The notes below the pieces were generated by a model. The model was given only the letters and a program-made list of their open reading frames with translations, was not told where the DNA came from and made no database searches. Positions 12,365 through 24,200 of a stretch of DNA of 64,000 bases are shown piece by piece. The DNA comes from Warburgia ugandensis. Taxonomy: Eukaryota; Streptophyta; Magnoliopsida; Canellales; Canellaceae. The stretch is from assembly GCA_035236585.1 (NCBI GenBank), contig CP141139.1:38635217-38699216 (forward strand), written 5' to 3'. Position 1 is the stretch's first letter. Each line of letters starts with the position of its first letter. The translations under genes were made by a program, and so were the position numbers.

Positions 12365-15326
12365 TGTGATAACCCAGGTTTTTGTAACACATTTTGTAAT
12401 ACATTTTTCAAAGGTGGGCCCTTAGTAGTTAAAAAATTTCGCAAAACAAAGCAGCGAAAATTCTTTTCTTTAGAACTTGTTTTGAAAAATCCAAGTCATC
12501 ACTTCATACATAACATAAGTAGAATTTTTGTATAAGATAAAATTCCATTGAAGGAATATACTTTTATTAAATTCCAAAATCCATCCAATGGTTCACAATA
12601 TAGCTTAGGTATTAGTACAATACTTGGCCAAATTACATAATCCAAATTTCAAAGCTCACCATACAATAAAAACTCTCAATACAATACAATGCTCTCAAAT
12701 AAAATATATGTTTTCAAGGGATATACCTTGATTGATTATTCTTCCAAGTCTTCTTAAGTCTTGAGCTCCTAATTCTCCTTCTCAATATCCTAATACTTCA
12801 TAATCCCATTATTCATAAATACATTCATGATTCAATCTATTTACTTTGTCATATATATACATCCTTATACATACATACTGTATATGTTGTATAGATATAT
12901 ATAGTTAAAACTATGAAAAATAGTTAATATCTCAAAACATAATCATACCCAGCTTATACTAAGTTGATTAATCATCTAGACTCTGTTGAAAATACTACCT
13001 CATTTGAGCAGTATTGATAATCCACGATTACCTGACATCTCATCATGCCATATTATAAGGCATTTCACTATGCCATGCATCATAATGCAAAAATACTCAA
13101 AGGACTACTATGCATGCAGTTAGAATCTGTACCAGTACACTCAGATAACTGCCTAATAATCCACGTATACCATCCTTGGCAAAAATCACAATATCCATGT
13201 CTATATTGGGGAGACTATGGCTGTCACAATGGTAGCCTTCCCATAATTTTCCTACTTGACTTATAGCCTCACTTAGGCTTGGTATCCATATCGTAACAAG
13301 TTTTAGAGAGCGAGAGGCCAAACCCTACTAACTCTCCTAGGATAGCATCCCCATGCATACTCCTGTTTAAAACAAAACCACAGGCCTCCATGCTTGTATG
13401 TAAAGTAATTCTCATACGTATCAAACAATCTGTGTGTCTACTTAGGGCTGGAATATCTTCTAGTTCCCTATTCACTTAGAATTTTTTCCTCAATTCTATT
13501 GTAACCATTTCATATGTGTTTTGGTTGGATCATAAGGACTTTCAAGGGCTTTAATACATGTAATTAGACTACAATTGTCAACATTTCTAGATGTAAGATC
13601 ATGTATTCAACATGTATATCTCATGTGGATGCATTCATAAAATCCTCCTACCTTTAAGTAGTGATCCATCTCTTTTGATCAAGGGTTCAGATCTTCTATT
13701 CTATTTGATCTAAATTCTTCTATTCTATTTTATCTAAATTGCAAGCAATATATATATATATATATAATCATCAAGAAGTACTTATTTCTTTTATTGTTCT
13801 TACTCATTCAAGATCCCATGGATCTTGTTTGATCATCCTTATCTTACTTACAATTTTTATTAGGGTTAGATAATTTACTAACCTTTTATACTCTTATTAT
13901 TATTATTCAACCAATTAATGTTTTACTGGTTGAAGATAGCTTATTTCATCCTAAGTCTAGGCAAATCCTCTTATTTCAAATTGACTAAGGCTTACTAATT
14001 GAATGGCTAAACACAAAGTGGTTATTTCAATCCTTATGTAAGGAGGCATTTAGACATCACAAACATCAATGAAAGGTAGGGGAAGGGCAAGGCACTATTA
14101 GTTTACATTTTTGGTGATTGATGCTCATTAGATCTCAACAAATACTTAACATTTGAATCTACTAATAAAATTAGACAACAATTAAATCATACATTTTAAA
14201 GCATAAATCCAATATAAATTTAACAACCATTTATACTAACATGCTTCTTATGAATGTAAGTTAACCTAATAGAATAAAACTATACTTAAACTAGCATGAT
14301 CCTAAGTTATGAAATACCCAAAATTTTACTAGTAATCTAATGGAATCATGCTAAAAACTTAATTTCAAACTAACATGACCATAAGATAATTAAATTACCA
14401 ACCTATTATAACAATCTCATAACATATAGAGCATAGCATGCTAAAATTTAAGAATTACACTATCATGCTACCTACTTTATAACATAAATCACATTTACAA
14501 TTCTATTCTCAATTAAAAGACAATTAAAAAAATTATATTAAGATTATTTGAAACTTTTACTTATGATCTAACCATTAGATTTTAGATCTTTTCATTTAAA
14601 TCAAGGGTTTTAATTACATTTATGGCTTTTACTTCATTGAGGTCCAAAGATCCATTTGTTTTTGTCATATTTAATCCATGTTCTAACTAGATTCCATCAT
14701 AATCCCATCTATTCAATCAATCCCAAGGGTCTGATCATGCTTGATCTCATTAATTAAGTGGGCCCCTTTATATTTTTAGGTTATTTCTACCATAAAGGGT
14801 AGATTCCTCAATTTATGTTAGATCTGTCAACATAAATCATAGATATCACTTTATTTCAACATTATTTCATCATTATATTAGATCCCCAAGATCGGATCAT
14901 CTTAGATCTTAAATATCATGAAAATTAGAATCTTAATTCCTCAAAACAAAAAGTTTCTTGAAGAGTTTTATCAATTTTATGATTTCAAAAGAAAATAGAC
15001 ATTAGAAGCTTTCCATAACTTTCTTTCGATCTTAATTTAGAGTTCAGATGACTCCACAATTGAAGATTGAAGTTCATAGTCATGCTGAGGGTCCAAATTT
15101 GATCTGGGCCCATTAGAATGGACAACTTGGATTGTTCAGGCATAGTGGGTCTGATCGGGTGGATCAGTCACTGTGCTCCCATCACCAGGACACACGAGGT
15201 AATGTGCTGCCTATGACCTGTGCAGTCGCATGATCGGGATGGTGTCGCACCCAAAGTGCACACCCAAAGATGCTCCTTCATGGCACGTTTCCATGCAGCG
15301 TCCCAGGAGCAAGATCTTATTAGGAA

Positions 15327-15357
15327 GATTGGACAGTCCATTTTGGACTGTCCAATC
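15327..15357. repeat. Perfect hairpin inside LTR D
   Basis: Arms of 13 bp (GATTGGACAGTCC and its reverse complement) with a 5-base ATTTT loop. The matching place in the LTR at 56670, near 60150-60180, has an imperfect version, so the structure is a family feature. Its role is unknown. Confidence 0.75.
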
Positions 15358-15975
15358 AATTCCTCTTGAATCAAAGGCTCAAAACCTGATGAAATTTCTT
15401 AAAAATTCTACCCTAGGGGTTTTGGATCCATCTGAATCGATTAAATGGCTCAGATTTTCCATCTAAGCCCTCCATCATACAGAAATGAAGGGTTCTTATC
15501 CTTACTTGATTTTTATAATTTTTAACTTAAAACTAATTTTAGAAAAATAAAAATTACATAAACTAACATGAAATAAGTATGGGAAGAGTTTCCACCTACC
15601 TGATTGGAGAAAACTTAGGTTTTGAAGCCCAATCTTAAAGAAATATCCCGTTGATGATAAGATCACCCTATAATTACTTGTTTTGTGATTTCCTGTTGAT
15701 TTCACAGTTGGATTTTGAAATTTCTTGGGGGTTTTGTAGATATGATATTTTAAGATTGTATGGATGGTGGGATTGGTGATATTTGATTTGGAATAGAGTG
15801 CCTAATTGAATTTAGTTCTCTTGTTCTAATCTAGAGAGAGGAGAGAGAAAGTGAAAGAAGAAAGATTTTTGAGAATTTGGGAAATTTGGGAATGAATCTA
15901 GACCTGGATTTTTGGAGAAAGCAAGATAATTTTGTGGTAATTTTTATCAACATTTTTGAAGGATTTTTGGGAGTG

Positions 15976-15985
15976 TATTTATATA
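15976..15985 (-). promoter_or_regulatory. Candidate TATA box of LTR D
   Basis: The minus strand reads TATATAAATA here, at the same place relative to LTR landmarks as TATAAATA in the LTR at 56670 (60801-60808). This is consistent with the LTR core promoter. No start site can be shown. Confidence 0.5.
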
Positions 15986-16455
15986 TGTTTTTTACCACTC
16001 ATTAAATGTTTTTGGGCTATTGGATTCATTTGTGGGCCCCTTGTGCGCCCCACGGAGGTGTGCAAGGACCATTTTGCCCTTTTATGGAGAAAAATTCGTT
16101 TTATTCTCTTGAACTCAAAATTAAGTGTACTTAGTTGCCATGGAATCATATTTCCAAGTACATTCTAAATATTGAAGTCTTAGATCTCTGTTATGGGTAA
16201 AATTATCATCTTATCCTTTTATTCATAAAAATGGAGAAAGTTAGGGGTTTTTCATTTTAACTCAAAATTAATCATACTTAGTGTCATTTTGATTGATTTT
16301 TTGAGTAAATTCATAATTTGTAAGTTTTAAATCATGTTTTAATCTCTATAAAAGACAATTTCCAATAACCTAATATTCCAGCTCAAAATTTATGAAAATT
16401 CAAACTAAATTGAATTTCTCAATCAATTTACAAAAATTGGGGTTATTATAATAAC

Positions 16456-17440
16456 AGACATCAAAGGGATTAGCCCCGCTATGTGTATGCATCAAATTCA
16501 TCTTGAAGAGAATTCTAAACCAACTAGAGAAACATAGAGAAGCCTTAACCCTAACATGAAAGAGGTTGTTAGAGACGAAATGCTTAAACTGCTAGATGCT
16601 AGAAAATATACCCTATATTTGACAACAAAAGTTAGTCCAGTTTAGGTTGTACCCAAGAAATCTAGGGTCACATGTATTCTGCAATGAGAATAATGAATTA
16701 ATCGCCACTCCCATGACCACCAGGTGGAGAGTCCATATTGATTACCATAAAGTAAGCATGGTCATGAGAAAAGATCATTTTTCTCTTCCTTTCATTGAAC
16801 AGATGCTAGAAAGGTTAGCTGACCATAAATATTAGTACTTTCATGAAGGATATTTTGATTATAACCAAATCCCCATAGCACATGAGGACTAGGAGAAAAC
16901 TACTTTCACCTGCCCTTTTAGGACCTTCGCGTACCCTCGTATGCCCTTTGGATTGTGAAATGCTCTGACTAGTTTACAAAGTTGTATGTTAAGCATTTTT
17001 TGGATATGGTGGAGATGTTCTTAGAAGTATTCATGCATGATTTTTTAGTATTTGGATCATCTTTCAATGAATACTTCCACTATCTAAAGTTAGTTCTTAC
17101 TAGATGTTACAAGAAAATTTTAGTGCTTGATTGGGGGAGAAATGCCACTTTATGATGTCAAATGGCTTTTTTTAGGGCATGTGATCTCAATTAATGGGAT
17201 AGAGATAGATATAGCCAAGGTAGATTTGATTGCTAACCTTCCACCTCCTAGGATGTTAAAGGAAATTTTCTCTTTCCTCGGCCACACTAGGTTTTACTGA
17301 TGCTTCATTAAAGATTTTAGCAAAATCTCCAAGCCCTTCTACCTACTAGTTAAAGAGGCTACATTTGACTTTAATGAAGACTGCTTATGATCTTTTGAGT
17401 GGCACAAAGTAGAATTAACTCTCCTTCCATTACTCGACCA
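16456..17440 (+). pseudogene. Element B reverse transcriptase and start of RNase H
   Basis: RT of element B resumes right after the solo LTR. Visible blocks include NPNMKEVVRDEMLKLLDA (about 16550-16605), HFSLPFIEQMLERLADH (about 16780-16830) and the MPFGL motif near 16940. The catalytic motif reads FMHD instead of FMDD near 17030, so it cannot polymerise. The start of the RT-RNase H connection, IANLPPPRMLKEIFSFLGH, is at about 17230-17285. The frame is cut at 17440 by the 24 kb insertion and continues at 41533, where the RNase H DWSAPFEIMCD block follows directly. Several stops are present. Confidence 0.87.
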
Positions 17441-18005
17441 TGATAAGTGCTCAATTTTGTATAAAATCTACCCAATTAGTAGTGCATGTGTTATGAATTA
17501 GAGGCATTATTCTATGGTTTTTTTAAAATTTCATGACACATGCATTTCTCACCTAATAATTCAAAAGCTTGATATTTTGCAAGTTCAAGAGCTAATTTAG
17601 AGTAAGTATGTGAATTTTCATAATTTTTTAACATTTAATTAGGATTTTTACTCTTTTGAAGCTGTTGAAAAGATGAACCAATGATTGAGATAAAGAAAAA
17701 TAAGATTTGAAGTTTAAGATTAAAAATAGGCCAAAGACCTAAATTTCAACATTCCAAAGCTAAATCAAGTGTAAGATCATCTTAAGGCAAGTAAATGAAG
17801 TCCAAAGAAGTAATTGGAAGTATTAAAGGTGATTAAAAGAGCCCATAAAAGCTGTGCAATTCCACCACCTTTGTATTAGAAATGGAGCCATGAATGAGGT
17901 TTCCTAGTCTAGTAAGAAAACCTAAATAAGGCAAGACATTCAAGCCTTGAAGCCAAAGGACTTAGCCAATAAAGCCATCAAAGTGAGCCATTAAGCCTTG
18001 TGACA
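17441..18005 (+). mobile_element. Truncated 5' LTR of element G
   Basis: Starts TGATAAGTGCTCAATTTTG and follows the Athila LTR consensus for about 560 bp, including the start of the segment that is amplified in the 3' LTR (CAATTCCACCACC near 17865). It then switches abruptly to RNase H coding sequence near 18005. One deletion would explain loss of the rest of the LTR plus leader, gag, protease and RT. Confidence 0.78.
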
Positions 18006-19275
18006 AGATAATTTACTTATGAAGGAGGAAACTTTTGACTCTGATGATGATTGTTTGAGAGCATTTGTGTCCCTAAAGTTTGATTTAGCTTCTATGCCTA
18101 TTATTTAATAGCCAAATTGGAGTGCACCATTTGAAATAATGTGTGATTCTTCAAACTATGCTATTGGGACTGCTTTGGGCAGTGTATTGACAAACTCCCC
18201 CATGTAATATATTATGCTAGCAAGATAGTCAATGATGCCCAACTCAATTATTCCACTATAGAAAAGATTTTTTGGCAATTGTTTTTGCATTGGATAAGTT
18301 TAGATCTTTCTTGCTAAGATCTATGGTCATTGTTTATTCGAACCATGTAAAATTAAAATATCTTCTTTCAAAGAAGGATGCTACACCTAGGCTGATCCAA
18401 TGGATAATTTTTCTATAGGAATTTGATTTGGAAATTCGGGATAAGGAAAGTTCCAAAAATGTTGTAGCAAACCACTTGGACAAGTTACTTGTGGAGTTTA
18501 CTAGTGAGAATGTGCATGTAATAAAAATATTTCCAGATGAACAAAGCTGTACATTTCCTAGTTGCCATGATATGTTGATAATTAATATGTTGATATAATT
18601 AATTATCTTGTCACAAGTCAAATGCCTAATCATTGGACAAAACAAGATAGAAAAAGATTCATTGCTAAGGTTAAGGACTTTACATGGGACAATCTATACT
18701 TGTTCAAGTACTATCCTAATTAGGTCATTAGGAGATGTATACTAGATAATGAACATCATAAAATCAATTCCTTTTATCATGACAATGCATGCGAGGGCCA
18801 TTTCAGTTTTAGAAAGACAAATACAAAGATTTTGCAGTGTGATTTTTATTGGCCCACTATTTCCAAGGATTCACATGATTGCTAATGTCAACAATTATGG
18901 AGCATAGGAAAAAGAAATGATACCTCTAAACCACATTCTTGTCAATGAGCCTTTTGATGTTTGGGGCATTGATTTTATGGAACCTTTTCCTAAATCCTTT
19001 GGTTATTTGTACATCCTTGTGGGAGTGACTATGCATTCAAATGGGTGGAAGCTATACCATGCAAGACCAATGACCACAAGATGGTAGTCAACTTTTTAAA
19101 AGAAATACATTTGCATGCTTTGGTACCCCAAGAGCCATAATTAGTGATGAGGACAAACACTTTTGCAATATAGAGTTTGAGAACTTAATGAAGAAATATG
19201 GTGTTACCCATAAGATTGCTACCCTCCTCAAACTAGTGCGTAGGTAGAAGCGTCAAATAGAAAGATAAGATGTCT
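18006..19275 (+). pseudogene. Element G RNase H-integrase remnant
   Basis: The RNase H domain begins at about 18015 (MKEETFDSDDDCL) with FEIMCDSSNYAIG near 18145. Integrase follows with a zinc-binding region near 18780-18900. The catalytic core starts [12 protein letters not shown] near 18960, where the first catalytic Asp is kept. The second Asp is kept in IISD near 19145 and the Glu near 19245, but a stop sits just before that Glu. Integrase would join element cDNA to the chromosome. Coding similarity ends about 19262. Numerous stops and frameshifts make it inactive. The last third is duplicated in tandem. Confidence 0.85.
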
Positions 19276-19762
19276 AAGTTTTCTTATATTTAAAACAAAT
19301 TTTAAAAAAAATAGCCTTTTGAGTTTTTGAGATTTTAAGGTTAAAGTTTATTGTGATGAGAGCCTTTTGATGTTTGGGGCATTGATTTTATGGAACCTTT
19401 TCCTAAATCCTTTGGTTATTTGTACATCCTTGTGGGAGTGACTATGCATTCAAATGGGTGGAAGCTATACCATGCAAGACCAATGACCACAAGATGGTAG
19501 TCAACTTTTTAAAAGAAATACATTTGCATGCATTGGTACCCCAAGAGCCGTAATTAGTGATGAGGACAAACACTTTTGCAATATAGAGTTTGAGAACTTA
19601 ATGAAGAAATATGGTGTTACCCATAAGATTGCTACCCTCCTCAAACTAGTGCATAGGCAGAAGCGTCAAATAGAAAGATAAGATGTCTAAGTTTTCTTAT
19701 ATTTAAAACAAAATAGCCTTTTGAGTTTTTGAGATTTTAAGGTTAAAGTTTATTGTGATGAG
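18947..19762 (+). repeat. 413-bp tandem duplication in integrase and 3' UTR
   Basis: A block starting GAGCCTTTTGATG at 18947 is repeated from 19360 with very few differences (CATAATT/CGTAATT, GCGTAGGTAG/GCATAGGCAG) and a deletion of about 12 bases in an A-rich run of the second copy. It spans the integrase core and the beginning of the 3' UTR. The near identity shows it is recent relative to the decay of the element. Confidence 0.92.
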
Positions 19763-21285
19763 AATTGGATTTTCGCAATCTTAGTATTTCTTCTACTTTA
19801 ACTTCTTAATAGAAATGCATGTGGTTTATTCTACATTTTATTCATGTCGTAAAGTATTTTGTGAAAGTTAAATCTCAGAACACACTTACACAATGTATAG
19901 TCTAGACTAATATATAGGTTTAGCTTAGAGACCCTATAGAAAATCAATGGAAACCTATACCTAGTGAGTTTTAGAGACCGCCATCTTTTCTATGGTTATA
20001 TATATATATTCATATTTTCTTTAGTGCGCACAAATTTTAAAGATCCTAGTGTTCTTTGTTTTTGTCAAATTGCCAAGAATCACAATAAAAGTACAAACAT
20101 TCTTTCCTAAATATTTATTAAATTTGATAGGCTTCTACGAAATCTTGGAAATGATATAGGACATTGTTTTAGCCTAGACACATAAAGCTTACCTAGTAAT
20201 GTATACCACTAGCTAGACCTTTTGAACCTCTTAATAAGCCTTTTCCTTTTAAAACCCATCTACTTCATCCCAGAAACCTAAATATAAAATATCCATTACC
20301 TATCTTTCAAAAATGATTAGAGATGGTAGAAAACTAGAAAAGGGGCAAAACTCAAAAAGTGAAAAATATCAAAGTTAATACATAGAAAAGCCTTTCCTTG
20401 AAAGAAAAAGTAAATACAAAGAAAAGCTAGAAAAAAGAATTATCATAAAAAGAAAAGTTGTGAAGAGACAAAGGAAAAGTAGAAAAGATATTCACTTCAG
20501 TACATTCAAATCAAAAGAAAAGTTGTCTAAACAATACTTATAGAAGACCACTATTTAGATTTGAAACTTTGAACCATTTGTTCCCTTTCCTTCATAACCA
20601 TTTCCAAGCCTACATTTCATTCTATATAAAGACCTATTGATCTTAAGGTGGAAGATAGCCTGAACGAGGATACATATAGGAAGGAATTAAGGTGAAATAT
20701 TTCTATTGGCCTTAGTAATGACATCCTTTCTTAGGGATCATAATTCCTTTGTCTTATCTATGCTTAAAAGAAATTATGTGAATCATTAATATCTTTAGAT
20801 CCTGTTAAATATAGAGATAATTTTGTTTTACCCATTTTCTCTAAGAGCTTTATTTCTGAGTGTATACTAGTGAGAATTTGAGGTCAAGACATCTTTCCAA
20901 TGGAGTATAAGCATATCTATTTATAAGTCTTGACTTGTATAGATAAACGCACTACACCACCAAGATGTAATTATAATAAAATGGCTTTGGTATGCGGATA
21001 ACTTGTGGAACTTTTCATTCATCATTTTTAAGCTATTAAAGTCTATAGAGCATTAATGGATGATAATTCTCTGAGATAAAATAACAACTTAGCCTTATTG
21101 AATTTTGTGAGTATATTTACTACTAACCCTCACGAGGCTTAACTCATCCACTATGGGTAATCTAGGAGTTTAAGGGCATATTGAATATGCCAAATGCAAT
21201 CGTGAGTACCGACGAAAAATGGTAACCATTTTTTTCAAATTTTTTATATGATTTTCTCTAAACTAGAAAATTTCTGGTTGGTGTG
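19763..21285 (+). other. 3' untranslated region of element G
   Basis: Non-coding stretch homologous to the 3' UTR of element B (43258-44911); shared pieces include the ATCTTAGTATTTCT block and the ending CTCACGAGGC followed by TAACTCATCCACTA. No env-like reading frame is visible. It ends in a G-rich run (CTGGTTGGTGTG) just before the LTR, at the polypurine tract position. Confidence 0.75.
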
Positions 21286-24200
21286 TGGTAAGTGTCCAAA
21301 TTTGTATAAAAATAGTCAATTAGTAGTCCTTGTGTTAAAAATTATAAGCATTATTCTAGGGTTTTTCCAGAATTTCATAACACATGCATTTCTAACCTAA
21401 TTATTCAAAAGTTTTATAATTTTGTAGGTTCAAAAGCTAATCCAAGGTAAGTATGTGAATAATCATAATTTTTTAGTATTTAATTAGGAATTTTACTCTC
21501 TTATACGTGTTGAGAAGATGATCCAATTGCCAAGATCGAGAATGATAAGATTTGAAGGACAAGATCAAGAGAGGACCAAAGACCTAAAATTTGTCATTTC
21601 AAAGCTAAATCAAGGGTTATGATAATATTAAGGCAAGCAAATGAAGTCCAAGGAAGCAACTGGAAGCATCAAATGTGACTAAGATGGGCCCATGCAAAAA
21701 TCCATGCAATTCCACCACATTTTCATGGGAATTGGAGCCATAAATGAGGTTTTCTAGTCTAACAAGGAAACCTAAGGAAGCCAATCCATTCAATCCTTGA
21801 AGCCAAAGGACAAATCCAATCAAGCCGTCAAAGTAAGTCCCCAAGCTACATGAGATCCATAACACATGGAATCACAATATTGGATGAGACTTTTAAAAAA
21901 ATTACCCATGCTTAAATTGGACTATTCAAGTTATAATTAGAAAGGAATGTGGCTGATAATCAACATGGTAAGATATAAATGCATAGATGGACCAATCAAG
22001 GGAGACCAAATCAAATTTCCTTATTTTTTCCACCACATTTTCATGGGAATTGGAGCCATAAATGAGGTTTTCTAGTCTAACAAGGAAACCTAAGGAAGCC
22101 AATCCATTCAATCCTTGAAGCCAAAGGACAAATCCAATCAAGCCATCAAAGTAAGCCCCAAGCTACATGAGATCCATGCCACATGGAATCACACTATTGG
22201 ATGAGACTTTTCAAAAAATTACCCATGCTTAAATTGTACAATTCAAGTTATAATTAGAAAGGAATGTGGCCGATAATCAACATGGTAAGATATACATGCA
22301 TAGATGGACCAATCAAGGGAGACCAAATCAAATTTCCTTATTTTTTTCCACCACATTTTCGTGGGAATTGGAGCCATAAATGAGGTTTTCTAGTCTAACA
22401 AGGAAACCTAAGGAAGCCAATCCATTCAATCCTTGAAGCCAAAGGACAAATCCAATCAAGCTGTCAAAGTAAGTCCCCAAGCTACATGAGATCCATGCCA
22501 CATGGAATCACAATATTGGATGAGACATTTAAAAAAACTACCCATGCTTAAATTGGACCAATTCAAGTTATAATTAGAAAGGAATGTGGCTGATAATCAA
22601 CATGGTAAGATATACATGCATAGATGGACCAATCAAGGGAGACCAAATCAAATTTCCTTATTTTTTCCACCACATTTTCATGGGAATTGGAGCCATAAAT
22701 GAGGTTTTCTAGTCTAACAAGGAAACCTAAGGAAGCCAATCCATTCAATCCTTGAAGCCAAAGGACAAATCCAATCAAGCCGTCAAAGTAAGTCCCCAAG
22801 CTACATGAGATCCATGCCACATGGAATCACACTATTGGATGAGACTTTTCAAAAAATTACCCATGCTTAAATTGGACTATTCAAGTTATAATTAGAAAGG
22901 AATGTGGCTAATAATCAACATGGTAAGATATACATGCATAGATGGACCAATCAAGGGAGACCAAATCAAATTTCCTTATTTTTTTCCACCACATTTTCAT
23001 GGGAATTGGAGCCATAAATGAGGTTTTCTAGTCTAACAAGGAAACCTAAGGAAGCCAATCCATTCAATCCTTGAAGCCAAAGGACAAATCCAATCAAGCC
23101 GTCAAAGTAAGTCCCCAAGCTACATGAGATCCATGCCACATGGAATCACAATATTGGATGAGACTTTTAAAAAAATTACCCATGCTTAAATTGGACTATT
23201 CAAGTTATAATTAGAAAGGAATGTGGCTGATAATCAACATGGTAAGATATACATGCATAGATGGACCAATCAAGGGAGACCAAATCAAATTTCCTTATTT
23301 TTTCCACCACATTTTCATGGGAATTGGAGCCATAAATGAGGTTTTCTAGTCTAACAAGGAAACCTAAGGAAGCCAATCCATTCAATCCTTGAAGCCAAAG
23401 GACAAATCCAATCAAGCCGTCAAAGTAAGTCCCCAAGCTACATGAGATCCATGCCACATGGAATCACACTATTGGATGAGACTTTTCAAAAAATTACCCA
23501 TGCTTAAATTGGACTATTCAAGTTATAATTAGAAAGGAATGTGGCTAATAATCAACATGGTAAGATATACATGCATAGATGGACCAATCAAGGGAGACCA
23601 AATCAAATTTCCTTATTTTTTTCCACCACATTTTCATGGGAATTGGAGCCATAAATGAGGTTTTCTAGTCTAACAAGGAAACCTAAGGAAGCCAATCCAT
23701 TCAATCCTTGAAGCCAAAGGACAAATCCAATCAAGCTATCAAAGTAAGTCCCCAAGCTACATGAGATCCATGCCACATGGAATCACAATATTGGATGAGA
23801 CTTTTAAAAAAATTACCCATGCTTAAATTGGACTATTCAAGTTATAATTAGAAAGGAATGTGGCTGATAATCAACATGGTAAGATATACATGCATAGATG
23901 GACCAATCAAGGGAGACCAAATCAAATTTCCTTATTTTTTCCACCACATTTTCATGGGAATTGGAGCCATAAATGAGGTTTTCTAGTCTAACAAGGAAAC
24001 CTAAGGAAGCCAATCCATTCAATCCTTGAAGCCAAAGGACAAATCCAATCAAGCCGTCAAAGTAAGTCCCCAAGCTACATGAGATCCATGCCACATGGAA
24101 TCACACTATTGGATGAGACTTTTAAAAAAATTACCCATTCTTAAATTGGACTATTCAAGTTATAATTAGAAAGGAATGTGGCTGATAATCAACATGGTAA

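Larger units (their letters stand above)
12365..16450 (-). mobile_element. Solo LTR, Tekay-like, copy D (4.1 kb)
   Basis: Bounded by TGTGATAACCC at the left and GGGGTTATTATA at the right (minus-strand start TGTAATAACCCC with one change). It shares most of its length with the LTR at 56670-61427. Flanks are ATAAA and ATAAC, a 5-bp target duplication with one substitution. Excision of the LTR and one duplication restores the protease-RT linker frame. Orientation is taken from the Tekay/Del-type start TGTAATAACCCC and the end GTCGTCACA on the minus strand. No internal coding region is present, so it is a solo LTR and an unusually long one. Confidence 0.88.
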
